Shown: piece by piece, positions 50,120 to 58,272 of the stretch
Layout: each line of letters begins with the position of its first letter
Numbering within the stretch: the first letter of the stretch is position 1
Origin: Flavobacterium agri
Lineage (GTDB): Bacteria; Bacteroidota; Bacteroidia; Flavobacteriales; Flavobacteriaceae
Assembly (NCBI RefSeq): GCF_013401995.1
Contig: NZ_JACBJI010000001.1
Span: 1-64,000, forward strand
Direction of reading: 5' to 3'
DNA length: 64,000 nt
Notes under the pieces: generated by a model
What the model saw: only the letters and a program-made list of their open reading frames with translations
Database searches by the model: none
What the model was told of the DNA's origin: nothing
Made by a program: the position numbers and the translations under genes

Positions 50120-51111
50120 TACGGTTGTTCAGGCGTTTCGTTCTCGATCGCGTCCTTGCGCTTTTTGTCTTTCTTGTCTTTTTCCTTCTTCTTTTTCTTG
50201 TCTTCCTTGCTCATTTCTTTTTCTTCGCCCGGAAGTCTCAAAATCACGTCTTCGTAAAGACCGTCGAATCTCCAGGAAACGCCCAATCCGGCTTGAAGTA
50301 CGGAAGGCGTGTCTTTTACGTTGACTCCGAAATTCACGTCGAGCTGCAGGTTGGTTTCCAAAAGATAGGCACCGCCCGCGCGGAAAATCAAATCGCCGTA
50401 ATAATCAGACTGGAAGCCTTGGTTTTCCACGAAAGCCGACCAACGATCGTTGATGCCTCGCGTCAACGTGACGACATAGCCCAATGTTTCGTAGTTCGAT
50501 CCGAATTTATCCATGTAAATGTTCGACACCAACACGTAACGACCCAATTGGTTTTGGGTGATGAGCATGCCTTTGAGCGATGCGGTACGTTGATCCGTCG
50601 GCGGGAATTTATCCGACAGGTGAAGGTTCACACCCGCATATACGCCCACGGCCGGAATCAGGTTTCTCCATTTGAATTTGTGGTTCGCTTTCCAGCTGTA
50701 GAGGTTGGGTTTGCGATCCACGTAATTCTTGTTCGGATCATAAACGAGGTATTTCGCACCCAGATAAGCGGTTTTGAACCCGCTGCGCGTCTCGTCTTCT
50801 ATGCCGACATCGGGATAATTGTATTTGTCGTATTGGTATTGCAGTTCGCCAATGAATTCCAACTGCTCGAAAAACGCGCCGTAACGCACGACGAGATCCG
50901 ATTGCAATCCTTTGGAATCCCAACCCAGAAGGCTGTGGTCTTCCTTGACGCCCGTAAAGCCCAATTCGCCTTGCAAAATCGTCTTTCCGACCGAAAAAGC
51001 GGCCATCGATTCGCCCGGACGGTTCGAGTTGATGACATCGGTAAACTGTGCGGAAACGAAGGTTGAACAACAAATTGCGGCGGCGGAAAACAAGGATTTC
51101 AATTTAGGCAT
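50119..51111 (-). CDS. Outer-membrane barrel protein with a lysine-rich tail
   Basis: The ATG at 51111 gives 330 residues and a signal peptide (MPKLKSLFSAAAICCSTFVSAQ). The mature part fits the transporter-like family related to Phenol_MetA_deg: INSNRPGESMAAFSVGKTIL at the start and alternating strands up to LQAGLGVSWRFDG. After the last strand comes an unusual tail of about 45 residues rich in Lys, Asp and Glu (SKEDKKKKKEKDKKDKKRKD). It is the first gene of a three-gene minus-strand operon with the GNAT-like and a small secreted protein. The family could transport or only sense hydrophobic compounds. Confidence 0.8.
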   Translation of the reverse strand: MPKLKSLFSAAAICCSTFVSAQFTDVINSNRPGESMAAFSVGKTILQGELGFTGVKEDHSLLGWDSKGLQSDLVVRYGAFFEQLEFIGELQYQYDKYNYPDVGIEDETRSGFKTAYLGAKYLVYDPNKNYVDRKPNLYSWKANHKFKWRNLIPAVGVYAGVNLHLSDKFPPTDQRTASLKGMLITQNQLGRYVLVSNIYMDKFGSNYETLGYVVTLTRGINDRWSAFVENQGFQSDYYGDLIFRAGGAYLLETNLQLDVNFGVNVKDTPSVLQAGLGVSWRFDGLYEDVILRLPGEEKEMSKEDKKKKKEKDKKDKKRKDAIENETPEQP

Positions 51112-51141
51112 ACTACAGGTTTTACTGTTTTTCAAGATTTT

Positions 51142-51149
51142 CAAAAGTA
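51142..51149 (-). promoter_or_regulatory. -7 promoter element of the outer-membrane/GNAT operon
   Basis: On the minus strand TACTTTTG matches TAnnTTTG, about 30 bases before the ATG at 51111. An identical box faces the other way 53 bases on. Confidence 0.55.
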
Positions 51150-51202
51150 CTGTTTTATTATTTATTTAAGAACGAATTTCGGCCGTCCTATGTTGTATTT
51201 CG

Positions 51203-51210
51203 TACTTTTG
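51203..51210 (+). promoter_or_regulatory. -7 promoter element of the DUF4834 gene
   Basis: TACTTTTG matches TAnnTTTG, 17 bases before the ATG at 51228. Confidence 0.55.
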
Positions 51211-51227
51211 AAAAAAAATCCTTGATT

Positions 51228-51509
51228 ATGGAAATGGCGAGTTTCAGCAATTTCTTGAGAACGCTGGTTTACATCATAGCTTTTTATTACATCTTGCGCT
51301 TTTTGTCGCGCCTGCTTTTCCCTATCCTCGTAAAAAAGGCGGTCGAGCATGCCCAGGACGATATGCGCCAGCAATTCGGCTCTTACCAAAACCCGAACGA
51401 CAACTACCGCCGCAATGACGGAGAGGTGACCGTCGACGCTTCAAACGCCCCAAAATCAAAAGAAACCAAAAAAGTGGGCGAGTATATCGATTACGAGGAA
51501 ATCGATTGA
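51228..51509 (+). CDS. DUF4834 family small membrane protein
   Basis: From ATG 51228 the product has 93 residues; a TTG two codons earlier is less likely. One membrane helix near residues 8-30 (FLRTLVYIIAFYYILRFLSR) is followed by an amphipathic basic segment and a polar tail ending KKVGEYIDYEEID. This layout is that of DUF4834, a family conserved in Bacteroidota and of unknown function. It stands 57 bases before the YfhO-like gene, which has its own promoter. Confidence 0.82.
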   Translation: MEMASFSNFLRTLVYIIAFYYILRFLSRLLFPILVKKAVEHAQDDMRQQFGSYQNPNDNYRRNDGEVTVDASNAPKSKETKKVGEYIDYEEID

Positions 51510-51540
51510 TTCAGGTTCGTGCCCGTCCTTAATTTTTGAC

Positions 51541-51548
51541 TATTTTTG
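51541..51548 (+). promoter_or_regulatory. -7 promoter element of the surface-polysaccharide-type operon
   Basis: TATTTTTG matches TAnnTTTG, 18 bases before the ATG at 51567. Confidence 0.5.
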
Positions 51549-51566
51549 GGCTGAATTTTACCAATC

Positions 51567-53987
51567 ATGAAGCAAATCTCCAAGTATTACCCGCACTTAA
51601 TCGCAATTGTCGGATTCGTGCTCGTATCCCTGATTTATTTTTATCCGGTCCTGTCGGGCAAAAAACTCTACCAGTCGGACATCGCCCAATTCACGGGTAT
51701 GGCCAAGGAACAGAACGATTTTCGCGCTGCGGGAAAAGGCGAACCGTATTGGACGAATTCGTCTTTCGGAGGCATGCCGACGTACCAAATGGGTGCGAAT
51801 TACCAGCACGACTACATTGGTAAACTTGACGATCTGTTGCGTTTCCTTCCGCGACCGGCCGATTATCTTTTTCTTTATTTCCTCGGGTTTTACAGCCTAT
51901 TGCTCGTATTGAAAACCGATCCGCTCAAAGCGTTTTTGGGCGCGCTGGCTTTCGGATTCTCGACGTATATGATCGTGATTCTCGGTGTCGGACACAATGC
52001 CAAAGCCCATGCGATCGCATATATGCCGATGGTTGTGGCCGGCGTTTTGCTCGTCTTCAGGCGAAAATACATTACCGGCGGATTACTCACGATGATAGCT
52101 GCGGCTCTCGAAATTAACGCGAACCACTTCCAGATGACGTATTATTTGCTGTTTTTGCTGCTTGCGATCGTCGTTTATTACCTCTATAAAGCCGTCAAAC
52201 AAAAGGATTTCAAACCCTTATTGGTATCGTTTGGGATTTTTGCAGGTGCGGGAATCCTCGCGGTTGGCGTGAACGCGTCCAATTTGTTGGCTACGGCCGA
52301 ATATACCGATTTCAGTATCCGAGGAAAAAGCGAGCTTACGTTCAAACCCGACGGTTCGGCCAACGACACCAAATCGGCTATGGAATACGATTACATCACC
52401 GAATACAGTTACGGGATCCTTGAGAGTTTCAACCTGATCGCGCCTCGTCTTTTCGGAGGTTCTAACGGTGAAAAACTCGACGATAACAGCGCCACTTACG
52501 AATTCCTGATTTCTCAAGGCGTTCCTCAGGACCAAGCCCAACACGGAATCGACAGCATGCCGTTGTATTGGGGCGACCAGCCGTTGGTAGCGGCTCCGGC
52601 CTATATTGGCGCGGTGGTTTTCTTTCTGGCGATCCTTGCGTTTTTTGTGGACGACCGCAAAATCAAATACGCGTTTTTGGCAGGTGCGATCCTTTCGCTT
52701 TTGCTTTCATGGGGCAAGAATTTCCCGGCACTCACGAATTTCTTTATCGATTACGTGCCTTTGTACGATAAGTTTCGCGCGGTTTCCTCGATCCAGGTCG
52801 TGCTCGAGCTTTGCGTTCCGGTTTTGGCCGTGATGGGATTGCAGTCGTTTTTCGCATCCGATAAGCAAGACCGACTCAAGAAATTGTATATGGCTTCGGG
52901 TGTTTTCATCGGAATCATGGCCTTGCTGCTCGTCATAAAAGGACAATTCACTTTCGGTGGCGGAAGCGATGATATGTTGCGCCAGTCCTACGGTCCGGAG
53001 TTCGTCGACGCGCTCAAGAAAGACCGTTCGAGTTTTTATTCTGCCGATTTGTTGCGTTCGACCGTTCTTGTGCTTGCGGCAGCCGCAGCCTTGTGGTTTT
53101 TCCTCAAGAACAAGATTTCGCAGACGACCGCTTTGGTGATCGTAGGCGTGGTCATGATCGGCGACCTTTTCTTTATCGACAAGAATTATGTCGAAGCTGA
53201 CGATTTCGTCGATGCGCGTTATGTCGATATGCCTTTCGAACCGACCCAAGTCGACCAAGCGATCATGCAGGACACGACGCATTACCGCGTTTTCGAGATC
53301 AATGCGATCCATAACGCGCGTACTTCGTATTTCCATAAATCGCTTTCGGGTTACAGCGCTGTGCGTCCGAGAAGGATGGAACAATTGCTCGAATACCAGA
53401 TCGCGAAGAACAACCTCGAAGTGTTGAACCTTTTGAATACGAAATACGTGATCCAAACCAACGAAAAAGGTGAGGAGTTCGCAATCCCGAATCCCGATGC
53501 GAACGGCAATGCGTGGTTCGTGAAACAGGTCAATGAAGTCACGTCGGCCGATGCCGAGATGAAAGCGCTAGACAAGCTCGATTCCAAAAACGTGGCCGTG
53601 GTCAACGCAAAGGAATTCGGCAAACAGCTTTCGGCCAAAACGTTTGCGAAAGACAGCACGGCGTCGATACAAGTCGTCAAGTACGAACCGAACCATCTCA
53701 AGTACAAAACCGATAATGCGAACGCCGGATTGGCCGTATTTTCCGAAATGTATTACCCTTACGGATGGAATGCCTACGTAGATGGCAAAAAAGCTGAAAT
53801 CCTACGTGCCGACTATGTATTGCGCGCCTTGTCGTTACCGGCCGGAAAACACACCGTAGAATTCAAATTCGAACCGCAAGTCGTCAGGACGGGAGGTAAT
53901 ATCACGCTCGGAAGTTCGGTACTTATGTTGCTTTTGGCAGCCGCAGGAATCTATTTCGAACGCAAAAAGAAGCAGGCAGCACATTGA
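51567..53987 (+). CDS. YfhO-family multi-spanning membrane protein
   Basis: The 806-residue protein has about 12-13 membrane helices, with the first near residues 10-30 and the last near 775-795 (ITLGSSVLMLLLAAAGIYF). The first outer loop has YQSDIAQFTGMAKEQNDF and the PYWTNSSFGGMPTYQMG motif, common to YfhO-like proteins of Bacteroidota. A large extracytoplasmic domain lies near 560-760 (VFSEMYYPYGWNAYVDGKKA), which is the YfhO signature. These proteins resemble GT-C glycosyltransferases and may add sugar to lipid carriers or teichoic-type polymers. It overlaps the next gene by TTGA. Confidence 0.88.
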   Translation: MKQISKYYPHLIAIVGFVLVSLIYFYPVLSGKKLYQSDIAQFTGMAKEQNDFRAAGKGEPYWTNSSFGGMPTYQMGANYQHDYIGKLDDLLRFLPRPADYLFLYFLGFYSLLLVLKTDPLKAFLGALAFGFSTYMIVILGVGHNAKAHAIAYMPMVVAGVLLVFRRKYITGGLLTMIAAALEINANHFQMTYYLLFLLLAIVVYYLYKAVKQKDFKPLLVSFGIFAGAGILAVGVNASNLLATAEYTDFSIRGKSELTFKPDGSANDTKSAMEYDYITEYSYGILESFNLIAPRLFGGSNGEKLDDNSATYEFLISQGVPQDQAQHGIDSMPLYWGDQPLVAAPAYIGAVVFFLAILAFFVDDRKIKYAFLAGAILSLLLSWGKNFPALTNFFIDYVPLYDKFRAVSSIQVVLELCVPVLAVMGLQSFFASDKQDRLKKLYMASGVFIGIMALLLVIKGQFTFGGGSDDMLRQSYGPEFVDALKKDRSSFYSADLLRSTVLVLAAAAALWFFLKNKISQTTALVIVGVVMIGDLFFIDKNYVEADDFVDARYVDMPFEPTQVDQAIMQDTTHYRVFEINAIHNARTSYFHKSLSGYSAVRPRRMEQLLEYQIAKNNLEVLNLLNTKYVIQTNEKGEEFAIPNPDANGNAWFVKQVNEVTSADAEMKALDKLDSKNVAVVNAKEFGKQLSAKTFAKDSTASIQVVKYEPNHLKYKTDNANAGLAVFSEMYYPYGWNAYVDGKKAEILRADYVLRALSLPAGKHTVEFKFEPQVVRTGGNITLGSSVLMLLLAAAGIYFERKKKQAAH

Positions 53988-55261
53988 AAAAGGTACTCAT
54001 CATAACGTATTATTGGCCGCCAGCCGGAGGACCGGGTGTGCAACGCTGGCTGAAATTCGTAAAGTACCTGCCGGAATTCGGGATCGAACCAATCGTTTAC
54101 ATTCCCGAAAATCCGACGTATCCCATCCTAGATCAGGCATTGTCTAAAGACGTGTCGCCCAACGTCGCGATCATCAAGAGAAAAATTTTCGAACCGTATG
54201 CATTAGCCGGATTGTTCGCGAAGAACAAGGTGAAGAAAATGAGCGCCGGAATCATTCCGAACAGCCACAAACAAAGCTTTACCGAAAAAGTGGCGCTTTG
54301 GATACGCGGCAATATTTTCATACCCGATGCACGCGTGTTCTGGGCAAAACCTTCGGCGAAATTTCTCGACAAATACATACGCGAGAACGACATCGATACG
54401 ATCATTACGACGGGTCCGCCTCACAGTTTGCATCTGATCGGATACAGGCTCAAAAAGAAGCTCGATTTGCATTGGGTTGCCGATTTTCGCGATCCGTGGA
54501 CGACCATCGGTTACCAAAAAGACCTTAAACTTTCGACGTATTCGGAATACCGTCACAAGAAATGGGAGCGTCGCATCCTCAACGCCGCCGACCAGATCGT
54601 CGTGACAAGCGGTACGACCAAGCACGATTTTTCGCAAATCACCAAAAAGCCGATCGAAATCATCACGAACGGTTTCGATCAGGAAAAAGTGGCGTCGGTA
54701 CCGTTGGACCACAAATTTTCGCTGGCGCACATCGGTTCGTTGCTTTCCGAACGCAACCCCGCTTTCCTATGGCAGGTCTTGAGCGAACTCGTAAATGAAG
54801 TTCCCGGATTCTCGGATCATTTCGAACTCAAGCTCATCGGCACGTTGAGTCCAGAGGTTTTGGAGTCGATCCATTTGTACCAACTCGACAGTTTTGTGAA
54901 CAATCCGGGTTATCTGCCGCACGACGAGGCGATCAAACAGCAGAGAAGCTCACAGGTTTTGTTGCTCATAGAGATCAATTCGCTGCATACGCGAAGCATC
55001 ATTCCGGGCAAGCTTTTCGAGTATATGGTTTCGGGGCGACCGATTTTGGCTTTAGGCCCGAACGGCTCGGACATTGCCGAAATCATCGAGCATACGAGTA
55101 CCGGCATTTTCATCGACTACGGCGGAAAAGACGTGCTCAAACGCACCATTCTCGCGTTTTATGAATCGTATCTCGAGGGCAACCTTACGGTAGAGCCCGT
55201 TGAACTCGAGCAATATTCGCGTCGCAACCTTACGCGGAAACTTTCGGAACTCCTTCACTAG
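53984..55261 (+). CDS. Glycosyltransferase (GT4-like)
   Basis: A 425-residue cytoplasmic or membrane-bound enzyme. The start is a TTG that overlaps the stop before it (TTGA); the next residues, KKVLIITYYWPPAGGPGVQ, are the normal N-terminus of this group, so the TTG must be used. The N-terminal Rossmann domain has WVADFRDPWTTIGY, and the C-terminal half has HIGSLLSERNPAFLWQVL and IPGKLFEYMVSGRPILALGP, which form the nucleotide-sugar site of GT4-type transferases. It would add one sugar to a surface glycan. A flippase gene starts right after the stop. Confidence 0.9.
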   Translation: MKKVLIITYYWPPAGGPGVQRWLKFVKYLPEFGIEPIVYIPENPTYPILDQALSKDVSPNVAIIKRKIFEPYALAGLFAKNKVKKMSAGIIPNSHKQSFTEKVALWIRGNIFIPDARVFWAKPSAKFLDKYIRENDIDTIITTGPPHSLHLIGYRLKKKLDLHWVADFRDPWTTIGYQKDLKLSTYSEYRHKKWERRILNAADQIVVTSGTTKHDFSQITKKPIEIITNGFDQEKVASVPLDHKFSLAHIGSLLSERNPAFLWQVLSELVNEVPGFSDHFELKLIGTLSPEVLESIHLYQLDSFVNNPGYLPHDEAIKQQRSSQVLLLIEINSLHTRSIIPGKLFEYMVSGRPILALGPNGSDIAEIIEHTSTGIFIDYGGKDVLKRTILAFYESYLEGNLTVEPVELEQYSRRNLTRKLSELLH

Positions 55262-56728
55262 ATGGGCATCGTAATCAAACAGTCGATCAGCAACACGGTC
55301 ATTACCTATGTGGGTTTTGCGATAGGTGCGGCTAATACGCTGTTCATGTATCCGCATATACTGGGCAAAGATTTTTACGGATTGACGGGTTATGTGCTTT
55401 CCGCAGCCAATGTGATCATGCCGCTTATGGCGTTTGGCGTTCACAATACGCTGGTGAAATTTTTTAGCGGTTACAGGAGCGAGCAAGAAAAGGACCGTTT
55501 CCTGACCTACCTGCTTTTACTGCCGTTGCTCGTTGCCGTGCCGTTGCTCATATTGAGTTTGGTCTTTTACGAACCCGTAGCAGCTTTGCTTTCCAAAAAG
55601 AACCCGATCATTTTCGACTATTGCTGGCAAATCCCGCTGATTGGGCTTTTCATGGCATATTTTGAAATTTTCTACGCTTGGGTAAAAGTGCATCTCAAGT
55701 CGGTTTTCGGAAGTTTCGCAAGAGAAATCTTATTGCGATTACTCATCACCGCGGGGCTTTTCACCGTGTTTTTCAAATGGATTTCGGCCGGTACTTTCGT
55801 GAACCTGACGGTATTGATTTACGGTGTCATTACAATCGTTATGGGAATCAGCGCATTTAAAGTGCGTCAGTTCAAGGCCGATTTGCGCTTTCCCGAAAAC
55901 AGGAAAGCGGTTTTCAATTATTCGATTTATATCATCCTTTCGGGAAGCATCGCCAATATGTTGCTCGACCTCGACAAATTCATGATGGGATTTTACATCC
56001 ATATCGACAACATCGCTTTTTATAACGTGGCGATTTTCATAGCTACCGTCATTTCGGTGCCAAGTCGCGCGATGCACCAGATCGCTTATCCGATTACGGC
56101 AAAACTTATGGCCGAGGATAAGTATATCGAACTCAATGAGCTGTACAAAAAGACTTCGATTTCACTGCAATTGGTGGGCGGTTTGGTTTTTGTCGGCATT
56201 CTTGTGAATATCAAACAGGTGTATCTTTTGTTGCCCGCCGAGTATGGGCAAGGGATGTTTACAGTTTTCGTGATCGGGCTCTCGAAGTATTTGGATTTGA
56301 TTTTGGGCAATAACAACGCGATCATCTTCAATTCGAAATATTACCGTGCGGTGTTGTTGCTGGGCTTGCTCCTTGCGGCTTTGATGATAGGTTTGAATAT
56401 GTTCCTGATTCCCAAAATGGGAATTGACGGTGCGGCTTTGGCGACTTTGGCTTCGATCGCGCTTTACAGCCTGTCGAAATTGTTGTTCGTGGTGTTCAAG
56501 ATGAAGCTGTATCCGTTTTCGAAACAGACTTTGTATTCTTTCGCGATTCTGACGGCGACCTTTTGCATGTTCTATTATTGGGATTTTCCGTTCCATCCGA
56601 TCCCGAACATCGCGTTGAAATCGATTTTGGTGACGGTGTTTTTCATAGGAATCAATTATTGGCTCAGGATTTCTCCCGACGTGAATTCCGTAATCGACAA
56701 AGGATTCGCGCTATTGAGACGCAAGTGA
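55262..56728 (+). CDS. Oligosaccharide flippase (Wzx-like, MATE/MOP superfamily)
   Basis: A 488-residue protein with 12-14 membrane helices over its whole length. The N-terminus has ISNTVITYVGFAIGAANTLF and YPHILGKDFYGLTGYVLS, typical of polysaccharide biosynthesis flippases. A loop of charged residues near 75 (SGYRSEQEKDRF) and paired helices to the end follow. It would move lipid-linked sugar units across the inner membrane for the glycan built by the previous genes. No space separates its ATG from the stop of the glycosyltransferase gene. Confidence 0.9.
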   Translation: MGIVIKQSISNTVITYVGFAIGAANTLFMYPHILGKDFYGLTGYVLSAANVIMPLMAFGVHNTLVKFFSGYRSEQEKDRFLTYLLLLPLLVAVPLLILSLVFYEPVAALLSKKNPIIFDYCWQIPLIGLFMAYFEIFYAWVKVHLKSVFGSFAREILLRLLITAGLFTVFFKWISAGTFVNLTVLIYGVITIVMGISAFKVRQFKADLRFPENRKAVFNYSIYIILSGSIANMLLDLDKFMMGFYIHIDNIAFYNVAIFIATVISVPSRAMHQIAYPITAKLMAEDKYIELNELYKKTSISLQLVGGLVFVGILVNIKQVYLLLPAEYGQGMFTVFVIGLSKYLDLILGNNNAIIFNSKYYRAVLLLGLLLAALMIGLNMFLIPKMGIDGAALATLASIALYSLSKLLFVVFKMKLYPFSKQTLYSFAILTATFCMFYYWDFPFHPIPNIALKSILVTVFFIGINYWLRISPDVNSVIDKGFALLRRK

Positions 56729-56740
56729 TTTATGTAACCG

Positions 56741-57310
56741 ATGCGGAAATTCGTTTGTTGTTTGATCGTGATGGCTGCAGTTGTCGGATGCGGTACGAAA
56801 GGCGATGCTTTTAAATCTGATATCAAGCACGCATTCCTCGAATGGAAAAAATCCGAAATTTCCGAAGGCCATTATTTTGCGATGGACAGTTGCAACGGTG
56901 ATTATTTCGTGCGTATGGATTCGCTAGGTCTCGAATCGTCGGATGCGCCTGGAATTCCCGACGAGGAATCGGAAATCGAATACGATTTTGCCGATTTGAA
57001 TTCGGATGGGAAACAGGACGCGTTGATCACTTTCGCGCCGCGACAATGCGATGGAGGAAATGCCGCCATGTGGTCGCAAATACAGCTGTTGGCTTTGTCG
57101 CACAACAATTCGTATAAAATTGACGCCGCTTTTTTCGACGAGATCGACAGCGGAAAAGGATTTTTCCATTTGGATAGTGCGGCCACGTCTGCGGTTTTCG
57201 GCACGTACTACGAATTTGGGGAGAACGACGGACATTGCTGTCCGGGAATCGAGAAACCGATCCGCATCGATATGGGTACGAAAAAACTCGAGTTTTACAA
57301 AAAGCGGTAA
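56741..57310 (+). CDS. Putative lipoprotein of unknown function
   Basis: The 189-residue product has a lipoprotein signal (MRKFVCCLIVMAAVVGCGTK). The mature part has DFADLNSDGKQDALITFAP, an Asp-rich loop like an EF-hand/FG-GAP calcium motif, and Cys residues near the end (GHCCPGIEKPIRI). No named family is recognised. It follows the flippase gene by 12 bases and may be the last gene of the operon. Confidence 0.75.
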   Translation: MRKFVCCLIVMAAVVGCGTKGDAFKSDIKHAFLEWKKSEISEGHYFAMDSCNGDYFVRMDSLGLESSDAPGIPDEESEIEYDFADLNSDGKQDALITFAPRQCDGGNAAMWSQIQLLALSHNNSYKIDAAFFDEIDSGKGFFHLDSAATSAVFGTYYEFGENDGHCCPGIEKPIRIDMGTKKLEFYKKR

Positions 57311-57337
57311 TCGGAAACGATTGCACAAAAAGAAAAT

Positions 57338-57360
57338 CCTCCGGAAAACTCCGAAGGACT
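57338..57360 (-). terminator. Terminator after the YD-repeat-like exported protein gene
   Basis: TCCTCCGGA and TCCGAAGGA form a stem with one mismatch and a 5-base loop. On the minus strand it is followed by TTTTCTTTTT. It lies in the gap between converging genes. Confidence 0.6.
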
Positions 57361-57396
57361 TTCAAAAACAAACCAACCAATCTAAACTTCAACTAA

Positions 57397-58023
57397 CTAT
57401 TTTTTCACTTCAAGCTTCGGTTCGATCTTGTCTTTCGTACCGTCTTGCTTATAGTAGTAATAATCATCATTATCGTCGTTCCATGAACTTCCGCCTTGAT
57501 AGCCGCCATAGTTGCCTTGGTGTTGGCCGCTCCAAGAGTTGTTCACGCGTCCTTGTGTTCCGATGATGCGTCCGTAGCGATCGTACAAGATCTTAAGCCC
57601 GCCGACTTGCATCAACGCATAACGGTTGTAGCTCATATAAACAGAACCGATCCGTTTTACGCGTCCGCGACTGTCATAGTTCAGGAATACGTTCCCGACT
57701 CTTCTTACACGACCTTGTGCGTCGTGCTCGATACGGACAGCGCCGTTATTTGTGCCAGGCGCTCCGTATGTGGTGTTCATCTCGTTGCCGCGACGTCCTT
57801 TGCGATAGTAATACGCATCGTCTGAATTGACGGTAGGAACCGTGTTGAAATCGATCTGCCCATCGGCAAAAACAAAGAACTCGATGCCTCTTTCGCTGAA
57901 CACGATCGGTTCAGCATCGGCGACGGCTACCGGATAACGCACCTCGAAATCTATTTTTTCTGAGGCTTTAACGCTGCTTCCCATTAGGAAGACTGACGCT
58001 ACAAAAAGTGTAATGGTTTTCAT
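57397..58023 (-). CDS. Exported protein with short YD/GR repeats, function unknown
   Basis: The ATG at 58023 gives 208 residues and a signal peptide (MKTITLFVASVFLMGSSVKA). In-frame codons further upstream would add a long basic leader. The middle has short repeats of the form YD..GRV.RIG (HDAQGRVRRVGNVFLNYD, SRGRVKRIGSVYMSYNRY, LYDRYGRIIGTQGRV), similar to RHS/YD units but shorter. The C-terminal part is rich in Gly, Tyr, Asn and Asp (GNYGGYQGGSSWNDDNDDYY), then KIEPKLEVKK. No known family name. It is probably periplasmic or on the surface. Confidence 0.75.
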   Translation of the reverse strand: MKTITLFVASVFLMGSSVKASEKIDFEVRYPVAVADAEPIVFSERGIEFFVFADGQIDFNTVPTVNSDDAYYYRKGRRGNEMNTTYGAPGTNNGAVRIEHDAQGRVRRVGNVFLNYDSRGRVKRIGSVYMSYNRYALMQVGGLKILYDRYGRIIGTQGRVNNSWSGQHQGNYGGYQGGSSWNDDNDDYYYYKQDGTKDKIEPKLEVKK

Positions 58024-58144
58024 GATCTTCAATTTTTTGGGATGCCTACTCTTTCGATTTTGGGCTTTCTCGAACGGAGGGTTATTCCGTCGACCGGTAC
58101 AATTCAAGTTGCGTGCCAAAAAAAAATCCGCATGCGTCGGGAAA

Positions 58145-58184
58145 CGTTTATAGGCGTTTGTAAATGTTTGTAAACGCTTGTTTT
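58145..58184. repeat. Four 10-bp direct repeats (CGTTTGTAAA)
   Basis: The units CGTTTATAGG, CGTTTGTAAA, TGTTTGTAAA and CGCTTGTTTT follow each other with a 10-base period. They stand in the 249-base gap between divergent genes starting at 58023 and 58273. Confidence 0.6.
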
Positions 58185-58272
58185 TCATAGGTGTAAAATC
58201 TTAAAAAATATTTTTTGTGATTGCTGTTTTGGGCTTTTGATTATATTCGCGAAGCATTTAACAAATTTGACC

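Noticed and set aside
48827-50257. 476-codon open frame on the + strand
   Set aside because: It is opposite the GNAT-like gene and its neighbours. The product is rich in Phe, Val and Arg without known motifs; the minus-strand genes overlap neatly and have sensible starts.
50125-51066. 313-codon open frame on the + strand
   Set aside because: Antisense of the outer-membrane barrel gene, which has a signal peptide and strand pattern.
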